The notes: generated by a model not told the origin, from the letters alone. Numbered from the stretch's first letter, positions 1 through 5,081 are shown. The stretch is 5,910 nt of DNA from Methylococcaceae bacterium (GCA_947484105.1 CANKON010000099.1:1-5910); one strand, 5' to 3'. Translations and numbers: made by a program.

Positions 1-48
1 TAGCAGTGTATTACGCGCTTAATTTTTCAAATTAAATGGAAGTTATTT

Positions 49-351
49 GTGATTAAATTTTTTATGTTGTTTTTTTTCGTACCAATTGTCTTACCAGTTC
101 TATATTACAAAATAGCGGTAAGAACATGGTTAATTGAAAGCATAGGAGGAAAAATAATTTTAGCGATTGCGATTTACGCTTCTACTATGGTTCTAATTCC
201 ACTATCGGAATACTTATTTACATTAAGTTTTTTAATTGGGCTTGGCGAAACTGGAACTTGGATATTCACTGGATGTGCTTATCTTATTATTTCTTGGATG
301 TTGATTTCATTTTTAGCTGAAAAAATTTCAAATGGTCAAAAAAAATTATGA
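49..351 (+). CDS. Small three-helix membrane protein, hypothetical
   Basis: A 100-residue protein of unknown function that should sit in the inner membrane. Hydrophobic stretches lie at about residues 4-20, 36-58 and 70-90, followed by a short basic tail (KISNGQKKL). The start is GTG, with a GGAAG ribosome-binding match about six bases upstream (38-42). It heads a run of four compact genes, and its stop overlaps the next start in an ATGA, so the two are probably translationally coupled. The gene is clearly AT-rich compared with the rep region. Its size and topology loosely resemble small membrane proteins of filamentous phages and membrane immunity proteins, but I see no motif that decides between these. 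The bases before it hold stops at 20-22 and 33-35 that could end an upstream gene; too little is visible to call one. Confidence 0.7.
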   Translation: MIKFFMLFFFVPIVLPVLYYKIAVRTWLIESIGGKIILAIAIYASTMVLIPLSEYLFTLSFLIGLGETGTWIFTGCAYLIISWMLISFLAEKISNGQKKL

Positions 352-707
352 ACAATTCAATAACAGTAACAACAAAAGAAGAGCTTAAATCAGCAAGGGA
401 CGAGAAATTTCAAGAAATAATAGTGACAGATAGCCTCGCAAATCAGTTAAAGAAAACCAAGCCAATTGCATTTATGAGCGCGATAACATTAGGAATAATA
501 GCCGCCGCCATCGCCGCCACACCATTTACTGGAGGGCTATCGGCAGGAGCGGGACTTGTAGGGGTTGCGACATTATCAGGTCTTGAAATAGCAACAATAA
601 TAATCGCGGCTTCAATCGGAATTACGTTAATCGTCGCCGTTTTCAAAGATTACGAAGAAATCTCGTACAAAGACGGCGAAATGGTTTTAAGAAGAAAGAA
701 GAAATAA
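348..707 (+). CDS. Glycine/alanine-rich two-helix membrane protein, hypothetical
   Basis: A 119-residue protein in three parts. Residues 1-38 are charged and soluble (the TKEELKSARDEK region, then a short EIIV strand). Two hydrophobic helices at about 41-58 and 78-99 are separated by a glycine-rich turn (PFTGGLSAGAGLVG). A 20-residue charged tail ends in VLRRKKK. The small-residue spacing in the helices resembles a glycine-zipper hairpin, so oligomerisation in the membrane is plausible but not shown. Short proteins of this layout recur in proteobacteria without an assigned function. It shares an ATGA start/stop overlap with the gene before it, and the next gene begins four bases after its stop, which points to one transcript. 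A bacteriocin-like or pore-forming role is possible; nothing in the sequence proves it. Confidence 0.8.
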   Translation: MNNSITVTTKEELKSARDEKFQEIIVTDSLANQLKKTKPIAFMSAITLGIIAAAIAATPFTGGLSAGAGLVGVATLSGLEIATIIIAASIGITLIVAVFKDYEEISYKDGEMVLRRKKK

Positions 708-711
708 AACA

Positions 712-903
712 ATGTGCATTAAACCAGAGCCATTTATCTACATTTGCGCGTCATGCGGGTGGAGTAAAAAAATTTCACCAAAAAGCGATTGTTTGATGCC
801 AAGCGACCATTACAAGAAATGCCCAGTTTGCGATTCAGAAAAATTAGAAACAAAACAATCAATTTCAATCATAAAAAAAGCATTAAGTAATTTATTCAAC
901 TAA
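712..903 (+). CDS. Small zinc-ribbon protein, hypothetical
   Basis: A 63-residue protein whose main feature is two cysteine knuckles: C12-x2-C15 (ICASCGW) and C37-x2-C40 (KKCPVC). This spacing is typical of a zinc ribbon binding one Zn(II) through four cysteines. C2, C27 and H33 are additional potential ligands. A short amphipathic, basic C-terminal helix (about 50-62) follows. There is no signal peptide or membrane segment, so it is likely cytoplasmic. It starts four bases after the preceding stop, with only a weak AAGAAG-type ribosome-binding match, as expected for a gene inside an operon. Nucleic-acid or protein binding is the usual role of such ribbons, but no partner can be named. Confidence 0.75.
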   Translation: MCIKPEPFIYICASCGWSKKISPKSDCLMPSDHYKKCPVCDSEKLETKQSISIIKKALSNLFN

Positions 904-919
904 AAATGAGAGAATCATT

Positions 920-1240
920 ATGACAGTAGAAAAAATAGCAACATATCTACAAGACAGGAACGGCGTTTTTTTCCAGCCAAATGAAACAGAGCCATTTACA
1001 GGGATATACGTTACAAATTTCAAAAACGGTCAGAAAAAATACGAAGGACATTTTAAAGACGGCAATAGAGATGGATTTCAAACCGATTGGTTTAAAAACG
1101 GACAGAAAAGCCACGAAGGACATTTTAAAAACGGTAAAAAGGACGGATTGCATACGGAATGGTTTGAGAACGGGCAACTAAATTTAAGAAAGCATTATGA
1201 AAAAGGCGAAATCACAAATCAAACCGCATATCACAATTAA
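920..1240 (+). CDS. MORN_2-repeat (YwqK-like) protein
   Basis: A 106-residue protein built mainly from tandem 24-residue repeats beginning at about residues 34, 58 and 82. Each holds an F-(K/E)-N-G-Q core followed by G-H-F-K-(D/N)-G, with the third copy degenerate. This is the pattern of the MORN_2 family (YwqK-like, sometimes named toxin-antitoxin YwqK family antitoxin). These repeats form beta hairpins stacked into an elongated sheet; the family's molecular role is mostly unknown. No signal peptide is visible. A GAGAG ribosome-binding site sits seven bases before the ATG (908-912). It is the last gene of the left-hand run, and a non-coding gap follows. In other genomes such proteins often lie in immunity or polymorphic-toxin neighbourhoods, which would fit the two small membrane proteins upstream, but that link is inference. 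Confidence 0.85.
   Translation: MTVEKIATYLQDRNGVFFQPNETEPFTGIYVTNFKNGQKKYEGHFKDGNRDGFQTDWFKNGQKSHEGHFKNGKKDGLHTEWFENGQLNLRKHYEKGEITNQTAYHN
1019..1234 (+). repeat. Three tandem 72-bp repeats encoding MORN_2 units
   Basis: Three in-frame 72-base units (1019-1090, 1091-1162, 1163-1234) encode the 24-residue protein repeats. The first two are still clearly similar at DNA level (shared AAAAACGG, CAGAAAA and GAAGGACATTTTAAA blocks); the third has diverged. The array could expand or contract by recombination in steps that keep the frame. Confidence 0.75.
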
Positions 1241-1330
1241 AACGCTCTTGCGCTTGTTTAAAGCATCATAACGCAACAGCGAAAATAAAATAATAACAAA
1301 ATCAACAACTTATAAAATACGATAGACATA

Positions 1331-1367
1331 AAAAAACCCGCTTTGATGTTTGCACCATCTGCGCGGG
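1331..1367 (-). terminator. Terminator-like hairpin read on the minus strand, or origin hairpin
   Basis: On the minus strand, CCCGC (1363-1367) pairs with GCGGG (1337-1341). An inner stem, GATG with CATC (1345-1348 and 1356-1359), closes a seven-base loop. The downstream arm runs into a T tract, seen as A residues at 1330-1336 on the + strand. That is the form of an intrinsic terminator for leftward transcription. Since no leftward gene is present, it may instead be a structural element of a replication origin. Confidence 0.4.
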
Positions 1368-1385
1368 GTACTTCGGAAACCTCAC
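1349..1385 (+). repeat. Conserved block set, left copy (inverted relative to 5350-5404)
   Basis: Ordered blocks TTTGCA (1349-1354), GCGCGGGGT (1361-1369), ACTTCG (1370-1375), GAAAC (1376-1380) and TCAC (1382-1385) recur in the same order on the minus strand after brnA. The two copies bracket the phage-like module and brnTA in inward-facing orientation. Confidence 0.45.
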
Positions 1386-1405
1386 ATGAACAGAACTCAT
1401 GAAAG

Positions 1406-1903
1406 ATGTCACAGAAAAATTCTAGCACGCCGCAATTAGCGCGTAAATATATCTACATCCCGAAATTGCACGGGGTGGCGCGTAAATATCGCGCAACGTT
1501 ATCGGGCAGCGTGTTGACGTTATCGAATTATTTACCCAAAAAACCACAAAACGACGATAAAAAAAGCGTTTTAACCGCAGAAACCGCCCCCGCAAAAGAA
1601 CCAACGAAACGCGGCAAAGTGACGGGTTTTAGTATTGCGAGCAAAAGACGGCTGGTTAAATACTCGCGCGAAATCCCAAAAGACCGATTTAAAAGTTTTA
1701 TTACGTTGACGTACCCAATCGCGCCAGACCCGTTGGAGGCAAAAGCGCATCTCGACCGAATTATTCAAGAAATTAGACGGCTAGTCTCTCCATTGGACGC
1801 GCCGCGCCGCGCCGTCCCGTGCGCCAAACTCGCAACAGGCGCGAAAAAGCCGCGCCGCTCGAACAGTGCCGCGTCGCCCCGTGCCGCCCCGCCGCTTCTC
1901 TGA
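1406..1903 (+). CDS. Rolling-circle replication initiator, N-terminal part of an interrupted rep
   Basis: The N-terminal part of a phage/plasmid Rep that would nick the origin and start rolling-circle replication. Residues 1-126 look like a genuine Rep N-terminus: a basic stretch (LARKYIYIPK, KRGKVTGFS) and a hydrophobic motif-1-like FITLTYP at 98-104, followed by a helix (EAKAHLDRIIQEIRRL). From about residue 128 the composition changes abruptly to Ala/Arg/Pro-rich, because the frame enters a GC-rich insertion, and it stops at a UGA just past the insertion. The HUH motif and catalytic tyrosine lie in the next frame, so this product alone cannot be active. Removing 112 bases between the TCTCT copies joins residue S128 to E-K-Y of the downstream part and would give a Rep of about 329 residues. 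The ATG at 1406 has only a weak GAAAG ribosome-binding match; the nearby ATGs at 1386 and 1399 lead to early stops. Confidence 0.75.
   Translation: MSQKNSSTPQLARKYIYIPKLHGVARKYRATLSGSVLTLSNYLPKKPQNDDKKSVLTAETAPAKEPTKRGKVTGFSIASKRRLVKYSREIPKDRFKSFITLTYPIAPDPLEAKAHLDRIIQEIRRLVSPLDAPRRAVPCAKLATGAKKPRRSNSAASPRAAPPLL
1785..1901. other. GC-rich insertion of about 112 bp inside rep
   Basis: By hand count the bases between the flanking TCTCT copies (1785-1789 and 1897-1901) are about three-quarters G+C, far above the surrounding rep sequence. Excising one TCTCT plus the interior removes 112 bases, a length of 3n+1, and rejoins the two rep frames exactly at a plausible junction (RRLVS-EKYERE). The interior carries a perfect hairpin, GGCGCG (1838-1843) with CGCGCC (1851-1856) around an AAAAAGC loop. 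It also has a low-complexity CGCGC run and a possible GGACG/CGTCC stem around that run (1794-1818). No clear terminal inverted repeats and no transposase are present. A small non-autonomous palindromic repeat element with a 5-bp target duplication is the best reading; the exact ends are uncertain. Confidence 0.5.
1838..1856. repeat. Hairpin inside the rep insertion
   Basis: A perfect 6-bp inverted repeat, GGCGCG/CGCGCC, with a 7-base AAAAAGC loop. A very similar hairpin with an AAAAAGCA loop lies after brnA at 5376-5395. Confidence 0.6.
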
Positions 1904-2507
1904 AAAATACGAACGGGAAGCGAAAAGCGAACAGAAAAAAAAATCGAACTCGCGAAAACGCGGGAACAAAAAGCCAACAGAGCTATCTATCCTTTGGGTA
2001 ATGGAGTTTCAAGAACGCGGGGCGATTCACTTTCATTTATGGTGCAGTCATTTTGTTGGCAAAAATCGCCTGCGGTTACTTTGGAATCGAATCATTAACA
2101 CACCTATCGAAACACCATCAACCGACGTGCGAGCGTGGCGAGCTTATTCAAAAAGCGGCTTGAGTTGCTACGTTGCAAAGTACGCCAACAAACAAATGCA
2201 AAAAACATTACCGCCAGAACTTGCCGAACAAGGCGCGGGGCGTTGGTGGGGGATTATCGGAGATGTAAGCCGCCCGTTATTTGTTACCACCGAAATCACG
2301 GCGGAAGATTGCGAAGAATTCAACAAAAGAGCCGCCGAACTCAATTACAAACACATTCAAAACGAATGGGTACGGCTTTATGTTGTGCCAGAAAATGAGC
2401 GCGACACGTTACAAAAACTGCTCGAATCCATCAGGCAAGAACGAGAAGACAGACTTCAAAAAGCGGCGGAATCGTATAAACCTCCCATCGAAAAACCACC
2501 CGATTAA
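1866..2507 (+). CDS. Rolling-circle replication initiator (HUH type), C-terminal part of an interrupted rep
   Basis: The catalytic part of the split Rep. Counting from the GTG at 1866, it holds the HUH metal-binding motif in FQERGAIHFHLW (H55 and H57, 2028-2036). A motif 3, YVAKYANK (102-109), supplies the candidate tyrosine for the covalent DNA link. GRWWGIIG (126-133), a stretch typical of inovirus-like Reps, follows, and then a charged coiled-coil-like C-terminus (about 175-205). The first 11 residues come from the GC-rich insertion and are not part of the original protein. GTG 1866 has no visible ribosome-binding site, so independent translation is doubtful; ATG 2001 is an in-frame alternative just before the HUH motif. 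The two parts are in frames that one +1 shift would join. Family assignment is firm; whether any active Rep is made is not. Confidence 0.8.
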   Translation: MPRRPVPPRRFSEKYEREAKSEQKKKSNSRKRGNKKPTELSILWVMEFQERGAIHFHLWCSHFVGKNRLRLLWNRIINTPIETPSTDVRAWRAYSKSGLSCYVAKYANKQMQKTLPPELAEQGAGRWWGIIGDVSRPLFVTTEITAEDCEEFNKRAAELNYKHIQNEWVRLYVVPENERDTLQKLLESIRQEREDRLQKAAESYKPPIEKPPD

Positions 2508-2536
2508 ACAGCACGTCGAGAGCTTGAAAGCCCTTG

Positions 2537-2542
2537 TATAAT
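2537..2542 (+). promoter_or_regulatory. Possible -10 box ahead of the morphogenesis gene run
   Basis: A perfect TATAAT lies in the gap after rep, 30 bases before the ATG at 2573. The only TTGAAA nearby (2524-2529) is seven bases away, too close to act as its -35, and no good hexamer is at 16-18 bases. If used, it would drive the small acidic gene and the three genes after it separately from rep. Confidence 0.3.
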
Positions 2543-2572
2543 GCCGTTTTGAAATCAAAACAGGCTGAAAAA

Positions 2573-2776
2573 ATGACGGCGGACGAAATCGACCAATTAT
2601 TAAACGACAACGCGGCGAGTTATTGGCTCAAATCGGCATTAAGTAGCGCGTTAAAACGCGACCCAATCGACGCACTGAACGACGCAGAGATTTTATTTTC
2701 TACGTTGTTTCGTCGTGCGTCCGCGATTTTGAACGAATGCGAAAATCCGCCGCATCAAAATTGCGCCTTGTTGTAA
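2573..2776 (+). CDS. Small acidic helical protein of the phage-like module, hypothetical
   Basis: A 67-residue, mostly helical and acidic protein (TADEIDQLLNDN near the start; RDPIDALNDAEILFSTLF in the middle) without membrane segments or signal peptide. Small proteins with a W-L-(R/K)-S-A-L … R-D-P-(I/V)-D-A-x-N-D-A-E pattern occur between rep and later genes in inovirus-like elements, as far as I recall, but I cannot give a function. Its position between the replication gene and the ATPase matches where filamentous phages often place ssDNA-binding or replication accessory proteins; no OB-fold signature is evident. I chose ATG 2573 over the in-frame TTG at 2534 because AGGCTGAAAA precedes it and TTG 2534 abuts a -10-like TATAAT. 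A tail of two cysteines (ECENPPHQNC) ends the protein. Confidence 0.7.
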   Translation: MTADEIDQLLNDNAASYWLKSALSSALKRDPIDALNDAEILFSTLFRRASAILNECENPPHQNCALL

Positions 2777-2827
2777 GCGATTGCACAGAAAAAACGCACC
2801 ATCAATCAAGAAAATCGGAAATTGAGC

Positions 2828-3592
2828 ATGAAATTTATCCGAATCAACAGCAGAAACCGAAGCCAGCCAGAGCTAAAAACCAAGACGGGCTATCGCGGCA
2901 ACGTCATTGCAAACCAAATCATTAGCAAAAAAAGCAACATTCTCATTACGGGAAACCATCACAGCGGGAAAACTCGTGCAATCACGCGACTTTTTGAAAA
3001 CGCGCAAGAAATTTGGTCGGCACAAATCCGCCCGTATTCATACACTCGCGCCACCGTCACCACGACAAAACCAATGTTAAAACCAAACGAAGACCGCGAA
3101 GCGTGGACATATCCGCCAGCGGTTTTTATTTGCGGCAGTGCGCCGTTAAGCAAATGGACAGACCACGCAGGCGTTGAGAAATGGCACAACGAACAAGAAC
3201 CCGCGCAACCCTACGCAAAAATCCCCGCATGGAAACGTTGCGAACTGTTGCCGAAGTATTTACGGGCAACCCGCGCCGTTTTATTTGTCGATGACGCGCA
3301 TAAACTCACAGGGCGAAAATTAGTCATTGCGAAAGAGTGCATCGACAGAGCGCACCGCGTCGTTTTGGCTTGCAATGACGAAAACCGTTTAAGCCCGTCA
3401 ATCCGTCGCCCGTTCTTAGAAACCAAGCCGCAAGAAATCCGCCTCACGTCCGAGGTCGCTTATGATGCAACTCATGTACTGGTTTGGTTATTTGTTGCGC
3501 TTGCTATGTTCGCAGGTTCGCCAGAACTTGCCGCACTAATCGGCGTTTTTGAATTGATGAAAGGGGGCAGACGTGCAAGCAAACAAGATTAA
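2828..3592 (+). CDS. Zot-like P-loop ATPase with C-terminal membrane anchor
   Basis: A 254-residue NTPase that fits the role of the inovirus assembly ATPase (Zot/gpI), which powers passage of phage ssDNA through the inner membrane. Visible motifs are Walker A GNHHSGKT at 42-49 within a NILIT strand, Walker B AVLFVDDAHK at about 150-159, and a sensor-1-like strand with VVLACNDEN ending near N183. An arginine pair follows (SIRRPF). A hydrophobic segment at about 215-244 is broken by SPEL and followed by a basic tail (KGGRRASK), which suggests a membrane hairpin with both ends in the cytoplasm. Classical Zot/gpI proteins are longer and have a periplasmic C-terminal domain; this one does not. The DD in Walker B is also more AAA-like than the usual Zot DE. 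I preferred ATG 2828 to TTG 2822 because CGGAA is well spaced only for the ATG. Its 3' end overlaps the next gene by 20 bases. Confidence 0.8.
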   Translation: MKFIRINSRNRSQPELKTKTGYRGNVIANQIISKKSNILITGNHHSGKTRAITRLFENAQEIWSAQIRPYSYTRATVTTTKPMLKPNEDREAWTYPPAVFICGSAPLSKWTDHAGVEKWHNEQEPAQPYAKIPAWKRCELLPKYLRATRAVLFVDDAHKLTGRKLVIAKECIDRAHRVVLACNDENRLSPSIRRPFLETKPQEIRLTSEVAYDATHVLVWLFVALAMFAGSPELAALIGVFELMKGGRRASKQD

Positions 3593-4241
3593 AACCGCGT
3601 TATTTTTGGCAATCGCAATCAACGCACACGCCGAAGAAATAAAAACGCCGTATCAAGTGCCAACGTTCACAGGGGAAAACATTGATTTTCACGAAATAAA
3701 ACCAGAACCGAATCCCGCAAAAACCGTTGACGCAGATTTGATTGTTAAAACCGTCAACGCTTGCTATCCAGTACCAGCCATGAATTTAGACGTAAGCGTA
3801 AAAGTCGGCACGAATTACCGCCCGATAAACGCAAACACGATTCAAACCGCCGACAGCGCGAATTATTACGCAGGCGTTGTTGCGTCGATGCCGTTGTATT
3901 CAGGCGTTGAAATCGACAAAGAACAGAAATTAGCCATCGACCGAAAAGAGAAAACAGCGGGATTAGTCGCACAAATGTTGACCGCGTTAAGCACCAAGCG
4001 CAGAGCGGAACGAATGCTAACGCTTTACGCTTCGCTTGAAAAACGTAGTCAAAAGCGCGTTGCAGACGGGATTGTTGCCGTCGATGAGCAGATAGGATAT
4101 TTAGAAAAAGTCGCCACAACACGGGGCGAACTTGACGGCGCGAACGCGCAAATCGAAGGCGCACGCCTCGCATTGATTCACCAATGCACCGACAACGACA
4201 TTGAGCGATTGAATAATTTTATTTTGAGTGAAATTTTCTAA
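3573..4241 (+). CDS. Exported TolC/OEP-like single-repeat protein
   Basis: A 222-residue exported protein. Residues 1-20 form a signal peptide (basic N-end, hydrophobic ALFLAIAI, AHA cleavage site before E21). Residues about 70-110 alternate as beta strands (LDVSVKVGTNYRP; YYAGVVASMPLYSG), and about 115-205 are long heptad-like helices. A strand pair, the MPLYSG turn, then a helix pair ending near ARLALIHQC is the layout of one half-repeat of TolC-type outer-membrane efflux proteins (OEP), whose members normally have two repeats and over 400 residues. Mature C64 and C203 could form a disulfide. The GTG start is supported by AAGGGGG five bases upstream (3561-3567), inside the ATPase gene. Overlap with the ATPase and an A-sharing TAATG with the next gene indicate coordinated translation. 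It could be the outer-membrane or periplasmic exit component of the element; a periplasmic coiled-coil adaptor is the main alternative. Confidence 0.7.
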   Translation: MQANKIKTALFLAIAINAHAEEIKTPYQVPTFTGENIDFHEIKPEPNPAKTVDADLIVKTVNACYPVPAMNLDVSVKVGTNYRPINANTIQTADSANYYAGVVASMPLYSGVEIDKEQKLAIDRKEKTAGLVAQMLTALSTKRRAERMLTLYASLEKRSQKRVADGIVAVDEQIGYLEKVATTRGELDGANAQIEGARLALIHQCTDNDIERLNNFILSEIF

Positions 4242-4789
4242 TGAAATGGCAAAACCACATCATCATCGGCGCAAGTTTCGGAGCGGTCATCAATCCGTTA
4301 ATTATTCCAGTTGCCGTCTTGGGTTCAACCGCGCCCGATTGGATTGAATACATTCTCAAAATTTGCGGAAAAAAAGTTAAACATCGAGGCGTTACGCACG
4401 TTGTTTTGTATTGGCTCGCCGCAATCGCATTTTTTAAACTCATCATCGACTATCACGCAATCGGTTTAGGCTTTGCAATCGGCGGTTTTTCTCACGTTAT
4501 CGCCGATTCTTTCACAATCGCAGGCGTGCCATTTTCGCCAACATCGGACGCACGTTTTCATTTATTTGGCGGGAAATTGCGGACAGGTAACGCGGGGGAA
4601 TACGTTGTTGCGGGAATTATTGCGTTACTTTGCGCGGGTTGGGTTCACTTATCACCCGCAAGTTTTAAGAATGCACCAACGGCAGAAACCAGCGGATTTT
4701 TGCCATTTTTTTACGATTGGAAAAAAGAATATGACAGCGGCATCGTTGATGGCGCGGAGTGGCGCGAAAACAGATTGAAGTTTATTTGA
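4241..4789 (+). CDS. YdjM-like membrane-bound metal-dependent hydrolase family protein
   Basis: A 182-residue inner-membrane protein of the YdjM/DUF457 family, annotated as membrane-bound metal-dependent hydrolases; the true substrate is unknown. The family's scattered polar signature is present: H6 in the first segment, GSTAPDWIE at 28-36, HRGVTH at 48-53, HVIADSFT at 85-92 and GVPFSP at 95-100. Hydrophobic helices lie at about 8-28, 53-70, 74-90 and 123-137. A charged, aromatic tail (about 155-182, FFYDWKKEYDSG onward) extends beyond the last helix. E. coli YdjM is in the LexA regulon, but no LexA box is visible here. The ATG shares its A with the TolC-like stop and lacks a strong ribosome-binding site, so translation probably depends on coupling. 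Membership in a phage-type operon suggests a role in the envelope during DNA transfer or in altering the host surface; this is inference. Confidence 0.85.
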   Translation: MKWQNHIIIGASFGAVINPLIIPVAVLGSTAPDWIEYILKICGKKVKHRGVTHVVLYWLAAIAFFKLIIDYHAIGLGFAIGGFSHVIADSFTIAGVPFSPTSDARFHLFGGKLRTGNAGEYVVAGIIALLCAGWVHLSPASFKNAPTAETSGFLPFFYDWKKEYDSGIVDGAEWRENRLKFI

Positions 4790-4801
4790 AATATGTATAT
4801 T
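4775..4801 (+). promoter_or_regulatory. Likely brnTA promoter with overlapping palindrome
   Basis: TTGAAG (4775-4780) and TATATT (4796-4801) are 15 bases apart and would start transcription one to three bases before the brnT ATG at 4810, giving a nearly leaderless mRNA. The -10 lies in an inverted repeat AATAT-GT-ATATT (4790-4801), a sensible operator for the autorepressing BrnA. The promoter overlaps the end of the YdjM-like gene. Confidence 0.45.
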
Positions 4802-4809
4802 GTGCTTAC

Positions 4810-5076
4810 ATGAAAATTACTTTTGACCCCATTAAAAACAAAGCCAATCGTTTAAAACACCGCGTCGATTTAACAGAAGTTGAAGCCGTTTTTTATGACG
4901 ACCGCGCAATAACGATTGAAGACAAAGACCACGCAGAAGAACGCTTTTTTACGTTGGGAATAGACGGTTTTGGACGGTTATTAGCAGTTTCATATCATTA
5001 TCGAAACGAGGACATTCGCGTTATTTCAGCACGTCTCGCCGAGCCTCACGAGCGGCGCGCTTACGGAGAGGACTAA
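4810..5076 (+). CDS. brnT: BrnT family type II toxin (ribonuclease)
   Basis: An 88-residue toxin of the BrnT family, which adopts a RelE-like fold and cuts RNA to stop growth when not bound by BrnA. Family hallmarks are visible in order: ITFDPIKNKANRLKH at 3-17, an AVFYDD segment at 26-31, EERFFTLG at 43-50 (usual EER…G), and the C-terminal IRVISARLAEPHERRAY (69-85), the most diagnostic part. The family's usual first residues match ATG 4810, so the in-frame ATG at 4759, which would add 17 unusual residues and overlap the preceding gene, is unlikely. No ribosome-binding site precedes 4810, consistent with a leaderless transcript. brnA follows after five bases; toxin-first order is normal for this pair. 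Confidence 0.93.
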   Translation: MKITFDPIKNKANRLKHRVDLTEVEAVFYDDRAITIEDKDHAEERFFTLGIDGFGRLLAVSYHYRNEDIRVISARLAEPHERRAYGED

Positions 5077-5081
5077 AAAAC

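Larger units (their letters stand above)
1241..1405. other. Non-coding gap between the MORN gene and rep
   Basis: This 165-base gap separates the AT-rich small-gene run from the phage-like module. The first half is A-rich and holds a TATAAAAT stretch at 1311-1318 that could be a -10 box, without a good -35. The second half is structured: a long imperfect hairpin at 1337-1367, followed by a possible second stem GGGGT/ACCTC (1365-1369 with 1379-1383) around a TTCGG-containing loop. Its position just before rep is where rolling-circle elements often keep an origin, but no nick site can be assigned by eye. Confidence 0.5.

Noticed and set aside
981..1181. Alternative + strand frame within the MORN gene
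   Set aside because: The repeated DNA makes a second frame look periodic, but its product has no family signature and no ribosome-binding site.
1019..1234. CRISPR array
   Set aside because: The 72-base periodicity is continuous, without spacers, and corresponds to the MORN_2 protein repeats.
1765..1977. Minus-strand open frames across the rep insertion
   Set aside because: They are open because the insertion is GC-rich and stop-poor. The flanks clearly code for Rep on the + strand, and the products are Arg/Phe/Ala-rich with no motif.
2524..2542. TTGAAA and TATAAT as a complete promoter before the small acidic gene
   Set aside because: They are seven bases apart, too close for one sigma-70 promoter. 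Only the -10 box was kept, at low confidence.
3754..4173. 139-codon minus-strand open frame opposite the TolC-like gene
   Set aside because: It is a shadow frame. The product is very Arg/Leu-rich with no start signal, while the + strand frame has a signal peptide, a strong ribosome-binding site and coupled neighbours.
4759..4809. Upstream ATG extending BrnT by 17 residues
   Set aside because: BrnT proteins normally begin right at the I-x-F-D-P motif. The extension lies inside the preceding gene and has no ribosome-binding site.
4783..4809. dif-like (XerC/XerD) attachment site
   Set aside because: The half-sites match the inverted dif consensus at only about 15 of 22 positions with a 5-base centre, in an AT-rich promoter region. 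There is no second copy at the other side of the element.
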